Below are positions 39,174 through 48,287 of a stretch of DNA of 64,000 bases, piece after piece. Source of the stretch: JAGVPT01 sp963772165 (GTDB taxonomy: Bacteria > Bacteroidota > Ignavibacteria > UBA10030 > UBA8401); NCBI GenBank assembly GCA_963772165.1, contig CAVYWA010000022.1, positions 39,642 to 103,641 on the forward strand, read 5' to 3'. The notes under the pieces were generated by a model. It saw only the letters and a list, made by a program, of their open reading frames with translations, did not search any database and was not told the origin of the DNA. Numbering within the stretch: the first letter of the stretch is position 1; every line of letters begins with the position of its first letter. A program made the position numbers and the translations under genes.

Positions 39174-41810
39174 TTATTGAAGTCTGAACTGCGAAATAGC
39201 GATCATTTCTTTTTGGACCGATGCGGGGAACGGCTTCGCCGGAAGAAGGACGGTGTCGTGAACCTCAACTCCGTCCAGAGTGTGCCCGGCCATTTCACGT
39301 TCAGCAGTCGTCCACAAGCTTATTTTCCCTTTCACCTTATCCTTAAACGAGATCGTGCAGTCGACAGAATCTTGTCCGGCATCGATGTCGGTCGTCACCC
39401 AAAACCAACTGCCGTCTCCTTCTTCAATCGAAACGTGCTGGGAAACTCCGTTGACGTTTATCTTGAAATCGGGCCGCGCCTGGTCTTGAAGCTTTGCGTC
39501 CGTCTCAAGCAGCACTGCAAATTTCGCGTGCGTAAAATTCCCCGGCACGGTAATATTCGAGCGCGACGAAAATTCCAATCCGTGATTGACCGCTTCGGCG
39601 TCGGCCTGGTATTCAACACTTCCCTCGGCTTTGCCGAATTGAACGACTCCCAGAGATTTTTTCTCAACCGACGCAATGGTCATTTTCTCGCCTGTTTCTC
39701 CATAGACAACGAGCTTGCCGGCATCTATCGAGTACTTGACTCCGACCGGAAGGTTCTTATCGATCTTACCCGCCGGAATCAGTTCGGCAGTCAACACTTC
39801 ATACCCGTCAAGATCGACTGAAACGCTCTCGCTCATTTTGACCGGCGCAGGGAGAATGAGATTGTACGGATAAATCACCTTCACATAATACTCTGCGCCA
39901 GGGTCGATGTCGCCGAGATCGGCGGTAAGCCGTACGCTCACTGTTTGCTTTATAGCATTGGGATTTCTGAGGACGAGAATTCCTTTTCCCTTCGTCAAAT
40001 GAGCGTAGCCGTACGGTTCCTTTTCAAGGGGGTTTCCGAGCACCATTTTTGTTTTTTCCAGCACCGATTGATTCGCCTTCGCCCACTTCACCGATGAGGC
40101 AATGGCATTCCACTCCTCCGTGGAAAGGAAGTCGGGAGAAATATAGAGTTCCCACATCATGACTCCGCGTCCGAAGTACATCATCACCTCATCGCAGAAC
40201 GAATCCAGGGACTCGTTCGCGCCCCCCAGCAAATTGAATCTTCCTTTAATGATGCCGTGCGTCATCAAGCTCGAAATTGGAAAGAGCAGGTGCGACTTTT
40301 GATAGTTATTCCACAAGACGACATCCTTATACGTGATCGCCTTGTCTCTGTCATTCATCGACGGAACGCTCTCCTGGTAGCCGTAGTCTTCCCCCTGCAT
40401 CCAAATGCAGTCCGCATACTTCAGCCACCACGGCGAGAGCCATGTGCCGCTTGTGATGTTTAAAAAAATGTCCGGGTTGATTTTTCTCACCGAATTCATG
40501 ACGTCGATGTACGTCGCGACGTTTGCTTCGCGGGAAAAAATTCCGGGAAGATGACCGTGGTCCGTGCTGTTGCAGGAAAGCAGGAATCCATCCCACTTAA
40601 AATATCCCAGCCCGTAATCTTCGGCATACCCGGTCATGACCTGTTTGAACGCTGCCTTATACTTTGTACCGGCAAAACAGAGAAAGTCGCCGGTTTTCTC
40701 GTAGCCGTGCTCGGCGCCCCAGTTCACCCGGAGATCCCGGTTGGAATATCCGCAGAAGGGCGATGCCCACAATCCGAGCTTGGTGTTCATGCTTTTCAGC
40801 GCCGCAACAAACGGGGAAAAGCCGTGAGGGAATCTTGCCGAATCAATTCCCCACAGACTTTCATACTTATCCCACGCATCATCGAGGACAAACCCGTCGA
40901 GCGCAATGCCGTAAGAATTGTACAGCCGATTTTTGAATGCCTGGATTGTATTCAAGACACTCTGTTCATTCATCACGCCGGCAGAATCGGGAACGATTGC
41001 GGGATTCCTGAGATCATACCACGAATTATACAGCAGATATGGACGCGTCTTTTCCGCCTTGATGCTTTCCACATAGTCCATGAAAGTCTCTTCCAGCTTG
41101 TCGTTTGAACCTGAAGACCCGGTAATGGACGCGTGGCTTGTGTACGGCTCCTTCTCGATTGCTTGGCCGACAACATACCCGATCCGGACCGATGCTTTGG
41201 TGATCTCGTTTTCGACCGTAGGATACTCGACCCCTAAGAAGATGTCCCTGTTCAACACCGGCTGGCCGAAGCTTCCGTCGGCAAATTGCGGATTTTCGAA
41301 TGTCATCGATTCCACGTCGATTCGGTCGAGAAATTGGATTCCGTACGATGAATCGGAAAGCTCAATCCATTTTCGCATCGAAAAGCGAGAGGAATCGACC
41401 TCGTAGTTTACCTTCAGCCGGAACGCGGTTGCTTCCCAATCGAACGTAAAATTCAGCGCGAGCTTTTTGCCGCCGTTTGGCCGATCGCTTTGAGTGTATC
41501 CGGTAAATTGAAAATCCTTTGCCGTCAACACTCCGTCGTTTTCCCCGTTTTGCTCTTTTCCCGGCGCAGGTCCGAGGCCGGTAAAGACAATATGCAGCGC
41601 AAAAACGTCGTCCTTCACGTTATAGATTTTGCCGGAAAGCTTGTTGACAATTTCGACGGTGCCGACATCGTTCGGGGAAATATTGACAATTCTTTCGATG
41701 TAACGGTTGCCGATCGAAAGCCGATCGTTCTGTTTTTCAACGTACGCCGGTTCCTGCGCCCATAGGCACGGGACAGATAGAAAGAACAGCAGCGTCAACG
41801 TTCTCATCAT
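39174..41810 (-). CDS. Secreted clan-D alpha-galactosidase-like glycoside hydrolase (GH36/GH27-like)
   Basis: The 878-residue protein (start at 41810, GGGAG upstream) has a signal peptide (MMRTLTLLFFLSVPCLWAQ), an N-terminal beta domain, a TIM barrel at about 240-560 and C-terminal beta domains. GIALDGFVLDDAWDKY and YGLGYFKWDGF fit clan GH-D; the Asp of KWD is the probable nucleophile. WMQGEDYGY may hold the acid/base region, though the usual CxxG..R motif is not clear. It would release alpha-linked galactose or GalNAc. It lies 9 bp upstream of the small symporter partner gene. Confidence 0.82.
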   Translation of the reverse strand: MMRTLTLLFFLSVPCLWAQEPAYVEKQNDRLSIGNRYIERIVNISPNDVGTVEIVNKLSGKIYNVKDDVFALHIVFTGLGPAPGKEQNGENDGVLTAKDFQFTGYTQSDRPNGGKKLALNFTFDWEATAFRLKVNYEVDSSRFSMRKWIELSDSSYGIQFLDRIDVESMTFENPQFADGSFGQPVLNRDIFLGVEYPTVENEITKASVRIGYVVGQAIEKEPYTSHASITGSSGSNDKLEETFMDYVESIKAEKTRPYLLYNSWYDLRNPAIVPDSAGVMNEQSVLNTIQAFKNRLYNSYGIALDGFVLDDAWDKYESLWGIDSARFPHGFSPFVAALKSMNTKLGLWASPFCGYSNRDLRVNWGAEHGYEKTGDFLCFAGTKYKAAFKQVMTGYAEDYGLGYFKWDGFLLSCNSTDHGHLPGIFSREANVATYIDVMNSVRKINPDIFLNITSGTWLSPWWLKYADCIWMQGEDYGYQESVPSMNDRDKAITYKDVVLWNNYQKSHLLFPISSLMTHGIIKGRFNLLGGANESLDSFCDEVMMYFGRGVMMWELYISPDFLSTEEWNAIASSVKWAKANQSVLEKTKMVLGNPLEKEPYGYAHLTKGKGILVLRNPNAIKQTVSVRLTADLGDIDPGAEYYVKVIYPYNLILPAPVKMSESVSVDLDGYEVLTAELIPAGKIDKNLPVGVKYSIDAGKLVVYGETGEKMTIASVEKKSLGVVQFGKAEGSVEYQADAEAVNHGLEFSSRSNITVPGNFTHAKFAVLLETDAKLQDQARPDFKINVNGVSQHVSIEEGDGSWFWVTTDIDAGQDSVDCTISFKDKVKGKISLWTTAEREMAGHTLDGVEVHDTVLLPAKPFPASVQKEMIAISQFRLQ

Positions 41811-41850
41811 GCAATCTCCCGACACTCTTTGTGATTTGCTCATTGCAGTA

Positions 41851-42780
41851 TTAAAAAAAATCAGCCAGCCAAAATGTCAATTGATAGTCGCCAAGCAGCG
41901 TTTTCTTGAGTTCAGGGTCGAGGCTGGCATCAAGAATATTGACCATCATATCCGTATCGTCGCGAAGGCTGGTAGAATCTTCAAAAGGTAAATATTCTTT
42001 TTCTCTCTCTGACGTAAAGAATTCCAACTTAGGAAGGTGCGCGCTGAACGCGAGATGTTCAAACAAACTTTGAATAATTTCCCTCTGACGACGGACGAAA
42101 CCGTACTCGAGGACTTGAGCCCTATCCGTTTTCCTTTTCCCTCTGATGAAGCCAAGAATTTCACCCTTATCGTATACGAAGAACAGATCTTTGTCCTCGC
42201 CGCAGAAATCAAACTGCGAATGCCAGTACTTCGAGTCTCTAACAACCGGACCGGCGCTCTCGTTATTGAACTTTTCGTATAAGCTCATCACCGCGCCCAA
42301 ATCACGCCGTTCATCAAACACCCTCACATGCGGCTGCTGCATTCCCGGCAGATCGATCGACACCAGGCTTCTCTTAATCGCCTTGAAGCCAAATTTTTCA
42401 TAATAACTGTTGATGGTCGTCGACAATAGAGCGATGCGAAGGTTTTTACTCCTTATATAATTGAGCGCATCCTGCAGCACCATTCCCGCATAGCCTTTTC
42501 CCCGTTCCTCCGGCAGCGTTGCGACGTTACCGATTCCTCCGAACTTCAGGTTTTCGCCTTTCACGTACATCGTTCGGGGAAAAACCTGGACGGAACTGAG
42601 AATCCTGCGATCCTTGACCAATATTCTCGTATCGGCCGGTTCGAGAGTTTTGTCTTTAAGAACGTGCCTCTCGAAATATTCCTTCTGCGTTTTCGGAAAT
42701 GCAGCATCGCATAATTCAACGACTTCCTCTAATTCCTTCCTGGATGTACAGCCACGAATGTCAACGGGAGAGTTCGTCAT
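41851..42780 (-). CDS. GNAT-family acetyltransferase
   Basis: The 309-residue protein has a GNAT domain at about 5-150. NVATLPEERGKGYAGMVL is the acetyl-CoA loop (RGKGYA), followed by LLSTTINSYYEKFGFKAI. The C-terminal half resembles the second lobe of Eis-like two-lobed acetyltransferases. Start 42780 overlaps the permease stop (ATGA). Substrate is unknown; given its place it may act on an amino sugar or on the permease substrate. Confidence 0.85.
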   Translation of the reverse strand: MTNSPVDIRGCTSRKELEEVVELCDAAFPKTQKEYFERHVLKDKTLEPADTRILVKDRRILSSVQVFPRTMYVKGENLKFGGIGNVATLPEERGKGYAGMVLQDALNYIRSKNLRIALLSTTINSYYEKFGFKAIKRSLVSIDLPGMQQPHVRVFDERRDLGAVMSLYEKFNNESAGPVVRDSKYWHSQFDFCGEDKDLFFVYDKGEILGFIRGKRKTDRAQVLEYGFVRRQREIIQSLFEHLAFSAHLPKLEFFTSEREKEYLPFEDSTSLRDDTDMMVNILDASLDPELKKTLLGDYQLTFWLADFF

Positions 42781-44138
42781 GCAAGCTCCGGTTGAACGAG
42801 AGATTTGAACGGCCATTCATGATTGACCCTGGCCCAATGAACAAACACTGCGGCACCGACGACGAGCCATAAGAGTCCGAGACTGATAGCTTCAATTCCA
42901 GAGCTGACAAAAATGAAGGCGAAGCCGATGAACGCCACGATCGACGGCAGCGGATAGAGCCACATCGTATACGGCCTCTTCAATTGCGGCTGAGTTTTCC
43001 TCAAAATAGTGAGGCCGATGATTTGACCTAAAAACTGGATGAGAATTCTGCTCGACAATGTCGCTGCGATGATGAAGTCCAAACTGAACAGGCTGGCAAA
43101 GCACGTGATGCTTCCGACAATCAACAGGGAATAATGCGGAAAATGCTTTGTCGGATGAATGGCCTTGAGCGAACTGAAAAAGAAACCGTCCCGTGCAGCG
43201 GCAAATGGGATGCGTGAATAACTCATCATCAGCGAGTAGACCGAACCGTACGCGGTCAACGCGACCATGACGGTCACGACAACGGCCGCCGTATGTCCGT
43301 AATAGGTATTGAAAATATCGGACACGATATGCGTCGACCCCGCAAGAACCCGCCAATGGGTGACGCCGAGAAGGAGGAAATTCATCACTGCATACAGCAG
43401 CGCCACTCCGATCACCGACCAGATGATCGCCCTCGGGAAAACATAGCCCGGGTTTTTCACCTCTTCTTCCATGTAGCAAATATTGTAGTAGCCCAGCAGA
43501 TCATACATCGCAATCAACGTCGCACCGCCAAGGCCGAACATGAACCCCCATGAAAAAGAGAACCACCCTTTCGGCATGTCGAAAACATTCGCAGCGTTGA
43601 AGTGGATGGCGCCGACCGCTATCGTCAAGGCAACGGTCGACAGCATGATGATCCACAAGACAATCGTGATCAACCCGACAAATTTTACTTTGTTATAATG
43701 AAGGACAATCGTGACGATTCCGGCGCAAAACGAAAGCGCTCTGACGTGCGTTTCGGTAAGCCATGGCATGATAAACGAAACATAGTGCATCATGCCGACA
43801 AGGCCGGAAGCAATTTCAAAAGGGCCGCTCAGAAGGAACGACCAGATGAACATGAACGCAATCAATTTGCCGAAATATTTTTTGTAGGCCTCACGCAAAT
43901 AAACGTACGAGCCCCCTTCGCCCGGAAGAGAAGTGCTCAGTTCGGCCCAGACCTGGCCGTCCGAAATTGCGATGACCGCACCGACGATCCAGCCGAGCAT
44001 CGCCTGCGGACCTCCCATTGCGGAGATGATCAACGGAAACGTAATGAACGGACCGATGCCCACCATGGTCGCCATATTGGAGGCTGTCGCATGCCACAAT
44101 CCTAAACTTCTGTCCAGTCTCTTAGCGTCGTCGGACAT
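42777..44138 (-). CDS. APC-superfamily permease
   Basis: The 453-residue protein has about 12 membrane helices. The helix-1 unwound motif is SNMATMVGIGPFITFPL, and helix 6 is near GATLIAMYDLLGYYN. The family moves amino acids, polyamines or similar cations with H+ or Na+. In this locus it might take up an amino sugar derivative or amino acid. Translationally coupled to the acetyltransferase. Confidence 0.87.
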   Translation of the reverse strand: MSDDAKRLDRSLGLWHATASNMATMVGIGPFITFPLIISAMGGPQAMLGWIVGAVIAISDGQVWAELSTSLPGEGGSYVYLREAYKKYFGKLIAFMFIWSFLLSGPFEIASGLVGMMHYVSFIMPWLTETHVRALSFCAGIVTIVLHYNKVKFVGLITIVLWIIMLSTVALTIAVGAIHFNAANVFDMPKGWFSFSWGFMFGLGGATLIAMYDLLGYYNICYMEEEVKNPGYVFPRAIIWSVIGVALLYAVMNFLLLGVTHWRVLAGSTHIVSDIFNTYYGHTAAVVVTVMVALTAYGSVYSLMMSYSRIPFAAARDGFFFSSLKAIHPTKHFPHYSLLIVGSITCFASLFSLDFIIAATLSSRILIQFLGQIIGLTILRKTQPQLKRPYTMWLYPLPSIVAFIGFAFIFVSSGIEAISLGLLWLVVGAAVFVHWARVNHEWPFKSLVQPELA

Positions 44139-44156
44139 TTTCTTGAGAATTCCGTT

Positions 44157-45587
44157 CTAGTTTTTGTCGTCGTGCTTCTTTTCTTTATTTTTTTCAGGCA
44201 CTTCGAGGGGCTGAAAATAATAAAGCCCTGTATACATCGTTTCCCCTTTGCCCGATGTTACCTTCAACACACAACCGAGCTTGTTGTATCCTGAATTTGC
44301 ATCCCACATGTTGTCGTTGGCACACCGAATCGAATAGTTGGGCTCGTAATGAAGCCGTTGAGCCGGATCCGGAAGATTTAAATAGACATCATACGATCCG
44401 CCCGGCATATCGTCCGGCAAACCGGCAATGCCGGAAAGGCTTACGGTATCGCCGGGCTGCCAGAACCGCGGGTCGTCCGGAAGTTTAACCACATATCCGA
44501 CTTTTTTCGATTGATGCCGGATGATGAGCTCGACGTCCCGTGGGTTAAATAATGCCGCAAAACCGGTATTTGTCAAGCGAATATTGTAATGAAAGCCGGC
44601 CCCCGGCGTAGATGAATCATCGAAGACTCCTCTCAACAGCTGAAGACGGTAACCCAGTTTCTTTGCAATTTCGTCAAAACAGCCGTTGCTTTTCCAGCCG
44701 TTCACGACGGAACGATGATACCCGCTGTGCAAAAACGACCAGTGAAGCTTTTTCATCTCATAGAGCGAATTGGCACAGTCGCTGAACGAGCTTGGGTTGC
44801 ACGTCTCGCCTCCCATCGGAACGTAGAGGCAATCTTTTGAAAGAAAATCTTCTTCTTCGACCGTATCGACGTATGTGCCATAGTCGTTCCAGTTCGCGAG
44901 GAAACAGTCGTTATGATGCCCGACCCTCGAATACATGGCCTCGTTAAACGCCTCCGATTTTGCAATCGGAAACATTCTGTTGAACATTTCTCTTTTATAA
45001 CGGGGCGTTCTAACCTGGATCATCCTGTCTGCGGGAAGGGCATCGAGCATTGCAATTAAGATCTTCTTCCTATTGGCAACTTCATCCAATCCATTCGTCG
45101 AAGAATGTCCTTCCCCCCACGCTCCGACAAACCCGGCCTGCATCGCAGCAATGATGTCGGAATTTTCCTGGAGCATCGGCTTCAATTGAGCGATGTGATT
45201 AAGCACGACATCCATCGGCGCATCCTGCTGGCCGATGTTTTCGCTGTACGCAAATCGCGGAATGCACTTCATCCCCGCCTGCCGTACTGTCATAAAATCA
45301 TTTTTAATGAGCGCCAGCTCGGCGTCGCTTAACGGCCTGTCTCTGAAGGATTTCAGATAATACATCCTTAAAATAAGGGTCTCTCCGTGCGCTTTGATTT
45401 CTCCCAGCGAGGCAGGAGTCAGCGGGGACTGTTCCGCCTGGGAAGTGAGCTCTGTATAAAATCCTCTCTCCGGATTGCGCAAGACTTCGTCCGTGGATTT
45501 ATAGGTGACGGTAACCTGGCCAAGGCCGGTCGAACAGAGCATCATGATCGAAAGACAACAAACGTTGATAGATTTTTTTAATTTCAT
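44157..45587 (-). CDS. Secreted DUF4874/DUF4832 protein (hydrolase-like barrel)
   Basis: The 476-residue protein has a signal peptide and the DUF4874 opening STDEVLRNPERGFYTEL. QAGFVGAWGEGHSS near residue 150 resembles a TIM-barrel active-site strand with two acidic residues, and the C-terminal half is the beta-rich DUF4832 domain. These proteins accompany glycoside hydrolases, so a sugar-cleaving role is plausible though not shown. The AGGAG ribosome site touches the end of the repeat at 45601-45794. Confidence 0.82.
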   Translation of the reverse strand: MKLKKSINVCCLSIMMLCSTGLGQVTVTYKSTDEVLRNPERGFYTELTSQAEQSPLTPASLGEIKAHGETLILRMYYLKSFRDRPLSDAELALIKNDFMTVRQAGMKCIPRFAYSENIGQQDAPMDVVLNHIAQLKPMLQENSDIIAAMQAGFVGAWGEGHSSTNGLDEVANRKKILIAMLDALPADRMIQVRTPRYKREMFNRMFPIAKSEAFNEAMYSRVGHHNDCFLANWNDYGTYVDTVEEEDFLSKDCLYVPMGGETCNPSSFSDCANSLYEMKKLHWSFLHSGYHRSVVNGWKSNGCFDEIAKKLGYRLQLLRGVFDDSSTPGAGFHYNIRLTNTGFAALFNPRDVELIIRHQSKKVGYVVKLPDDPRFWQPGDTVSLSGIAGLPDDMPGGSYDVYLNLPDPAQRLHYEPNYSIRCANDNMWDANSGYNKLGCVLKVTSGKGETMYTGLYYFQPLEVPEKNKEKKHDDKN

Positions 45588-45600
45588 TGCTCATTTCTCC

Positions 45601-45794
45601 TAGAAGCCATCTTAAAAATGGTTTCGATGTAGAATGCATTTGTAAATGTCATGCTGATCCCGCTGCAAAGCAGCGGGAGAAGCATCCACGACACTGAAGC
45701 CTCGTAGATTCACGATGCATAATTGTCATGGATTCTTCACTCCGCTTCGCTCCGTTCAGAATGACATTTTTGGGGATTTTTGAGATAGCTTCTA
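45601..45794. repeat. TIR-bounded nested-palindrome element, copy C
   Basis: The ends TAGAAGCCATCTTAAAAA and TTTTTGAGATAGCTTCTA pair at 16 of 18 positions. Inside lies the same unit as at 25551-25878 (TGTCATGCTGA, hairpin TCCCGCTGCAAAGCAGCGGGA, GAAGCATCCACGACACTG ... TCAGAATGACA). It overlaps the 3' end of the alpha-galactosidase gene and supplies its last codons and stop. A sister copy is at 58597-58806. Confidence 0.78.
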
Positions 45795-47998
45795 ACTTTA
45801 ACGATCATGTAACGGTCAAAATGGATATGAACAACAGGAGCATCGGATGTGAACGTTGAAAGAACTTTGCAGGAATAAATATCGGATGCTTCATATTCCC
45901 CCTTTTCTAAACCTCGCAACTCAACGCTGCCGTCAAAACGGCCATTCGTGAAAAAAGAATAGTAAAACGTTTTCCCTCTTTTGATAAGGTGTGTCTCCGG
46001 TTTATCAAAAGCAATATCATAAAGGTTGAGATATTCGCCTTCAGCAAATTGTTCTTTGTTGTAAATTCCGAGCCACCGTTCGTAATACTCCAATCCCGGA
46101 CGATCCAGCGCCAGGCTTGAATCCTTTTGTTCTATCCCAGCGATCGTGAACTTCGATGACGGAACCCCGCCCACTGCCAACGCAGATGCAAAATCTACGT
46201 TGCCATCCACGACAAACTTTTGTTTCTCGTCGTCCCATTTTCGATTGGTGAGCTCGACATGATCGCCGCTGTACGTTTCGGTGCTGCTTCCGTATAACGC
46301 TTTGAACGTTTTCCCCTTCAACCGTACCTGCCACGAATCGAGCGGATCCGACGCAACGGTCTGATTGACAAACGGCAAATTGTAGATTGAGAAATTCGTG
46401 CCGCACGGACAAAGTTGAATCACGAATGAGCTGTTCAACGATGTTGCCGTGGTATAGATGTCCCGGAAAAAATCCGGAACAGAAGTGCAAGATGCCGATG
46501 AGAGGCTATGATGATGAGACGTAGCGTAACATTCCGGAACCATATTCAAGTTCTGGCCATCCATCTTGAATCCGTCGATTTTCCATTCGGCTATCGCTTT
46601 CCTGGTAAACTCCTTATAGTACGACTTTACTTCCTCGAGCGCAGGACAAAGTGAATACGCGTTCCACCATGATACCTGAACGCGGTTGCCGCTGCTGTCA
46701 AGAATGAACCAATCCGGATGTGCCAGCGCCGCATTGGTTTGAACATTCATCCCGTACTCATTCATCCGGGACGGGTAATGTTGCGCGCTATACGCAGAAT
46801 CCTGAGCGGCAAGCGGACACCACCAGAGCCGGACTTTTAATCCGCAGGAGTGAATCGAATCGATGAACGCCTTAAAATCAGTTTCGCCTCCCGGAAACTT
46901 GGCTCGATTCGGCTGCCAATCTCCTACATTATTCTGCCAGCCATCGTCGATCGTCACCCAGCCGAAGCCAAGCTTTTTCACCGTCGGGAGGCTTTTTAGA
47001 ATCTGCTCTTTGGTAAAATCTCTTTCATATCCCCACGCACACCATTCAGGCTGGTATGCATCGGACGGCGCGCTTGGATAAGAAAAACCGTTTGCTTGCA
47101 TTAATTGAGAGAAGGTCTTCAGGGGATTAAAAAAATCGCCGTGATGTGAGATTAATGCGCAGCGAACTATTTCAATGGACTCGTGGGGCTTAATGACAAT
47201 CTTGTTTGAATCTTCAATAGAAAATGAAACAGTGCCTGCATTCGTCACCTTCACCGGCAATGAGACTAATTGCGGTGTTTCATTAATAACAGCAAAAGCA
47301 ATTCCCTTCCTTTTTGTCCACAAGTCAACCACAGGCATCCCCCCGCCGTAGTCGGGGGCGTTCATTCCCTGATAATTTGTCCGCTGGTAGTGTGCCGATA
47401 ACGGAAATATCCAGTCGTACCGCTCCGGATAACTTCCCCCTTGAAAGCTCCAAAATTTATACGAACTGTCTGCGCCAAACTTCTTCGCGTCCAACAAACT
47501 GCTCAGCATGGCATACGAACGTACTTCGATCGGCGCATCGCCTTCATCCTTCAGCGACGATTCACAGATGATGACGTTGTCGGGGTTGTTTGGAAGGATG
47601 AATGTAAAACGTTGAGATAATGTTGAGTTTTGAGATCGCGCTGTCAATGAGATAATTTTGCTTGTCCCATAGATGGTCTGGTCAATTTTTGCGGTTAGAG
47701 ATCCAGGGACTATGTGGAGTTTCTCCGGACTCTCGGTATTTGCAATCCTGATTGTCGATAAGTATCCGGGTTTGGAAGTCAGAACGCTCCAATGAGATTT
47801 AGCTCCATTCGATGAAGCGATCTGAAAACTCATGTCTCTATAAACTCTGATTTCAATGCTATCATTTCCAATTCTCAACGGATTTTTCTGTTGATCCGTT
47901 TTTAAGGGAAGGGTTTGCTCTCCTTGCACGAATTCCAAAGCGGCCGAATTCGGCGGGATGCGTTCTGCCGCAAGAGGCAACACTTGTTCCGGCAGCAT
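45737..47998 (-). CDS. GH36-like alpha-galactosidase, ends altered
   Basis: The 753-residue protein has an N-terminal beta domain and a barrel with GFGWVTIDDGWQNNVGDW near residue 345 and WKIDGFKMDGQN (nucleophile Asp) near 470. IQLCPCGTNF and VASDPLDSWQ follow near 540-560, where the acid/base Asp of GH36 lies. Both ends look abnormal. The last ~19 residues (RSYLKNPQKCHSERSEAE) come from the repeat at 45601-45794. The N-terminus has no ribosome site or signal peptide, an in-frame stop sits right before the ATG, and a hydrophobic stretch appears in another frame. A lost 5' part is possible. Confidence 0.8.
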   Translation of the reverse strand: MLPEQVLPLAAERIPPNSAALEFVQGEQTLPLKTDQQKNPLRIGNDSIEIRVYRDMSFQIASSNGAKSHWSVLTSKPGYLSTIRIANTESPEKLHIVPGSLTAKIDQTIYGTSKIISLTARSQNSTLSQRFTFILPNNPDNVIICESSLKDEGDAPIEVRSYAMLSSLLDAKKFGADSSYKFWSFQGGSYPERYDWIFPLSAHYQRTNYQGMNAPDYGGGMPVVDLWTKRKGIAFAVINETPQLVSLPVKVTNAGTVSFSIEDSNKIVIKPHESIEIVRCALISHHGDFFNPLKTFSQLMQANGFSYPSAPSDAYQPEWCAWGYERDFTKEQILKSLPTVKKLGFGWVTIDDGWQNNVGDWQPNRAKFPGGETDFKAFIDSIHSCGLKVRLWWCPLAAQDSAYSAQHYPSRMNEYGMNVQTNAALAHPDWFILDSSGNRVQVSWWNAYSLCPALEEVKSYYKEFTRKAIAEWKIDGFKMDGQNLNMVPECYATSHHHSLSSASCTSVPDFFRDIYTTATSLNSSFVIQLCPCGTNFSIYNLPFVNQTVASDPLDSWQVRLKGKTFKALYGSSTETYSGDHVELTNRKWDDEKQKFVVDGNVDFASALAVGGVPSSKFTIAGIEQKDSSLALDRPGLEYYERWLGIYNKEQFAEGEYLNLYDIAFDKPETHLIKRGKTFYYSFFTNGRFDGSVELRGLEKGEYEASDIYSCKVLSTFTSDAPVVHIHFDRYMIVKVRSYLKNPQKCHSERSEAE

Positions 47999-48287
47999 TC
48001 ATCATTCTCAATGCTATGTTCACCAGCAATACGATCGGATAACTTTCCGACGAAAGTCTTCATCATGTCAATTGCAAGGTTTCCATCTTTGTTGCCGGGA
48101 GTTTTCATGTGGAAGGCCGAGGTCTTTTCATCGAATATTTTGGCGAACCATGGAAAACGCCGGCGTTGAATTTCAATCTCCGCTGTCCTCATGCAGAGGC
48201 GGAATTCGAAGCGTTCGATCTACACAACCACAGGAGGCACCTTGCGATGCCCCCTGTGATAGTAGGATAGGAGAAGGAAAGCAATTA
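47999..48287. other. Intergenic region with a hairpin
   Basis: A 97-residue minus-strand frame here has no recognisable family and may be the decayed 5' end of the galactosidase gene. A hairpin (CACAGGGGGCA / TGCCTCCTGTG, about 48229-48258) without a T tract follows the T9SS gene on the minus strand. Confidence 0.45.
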
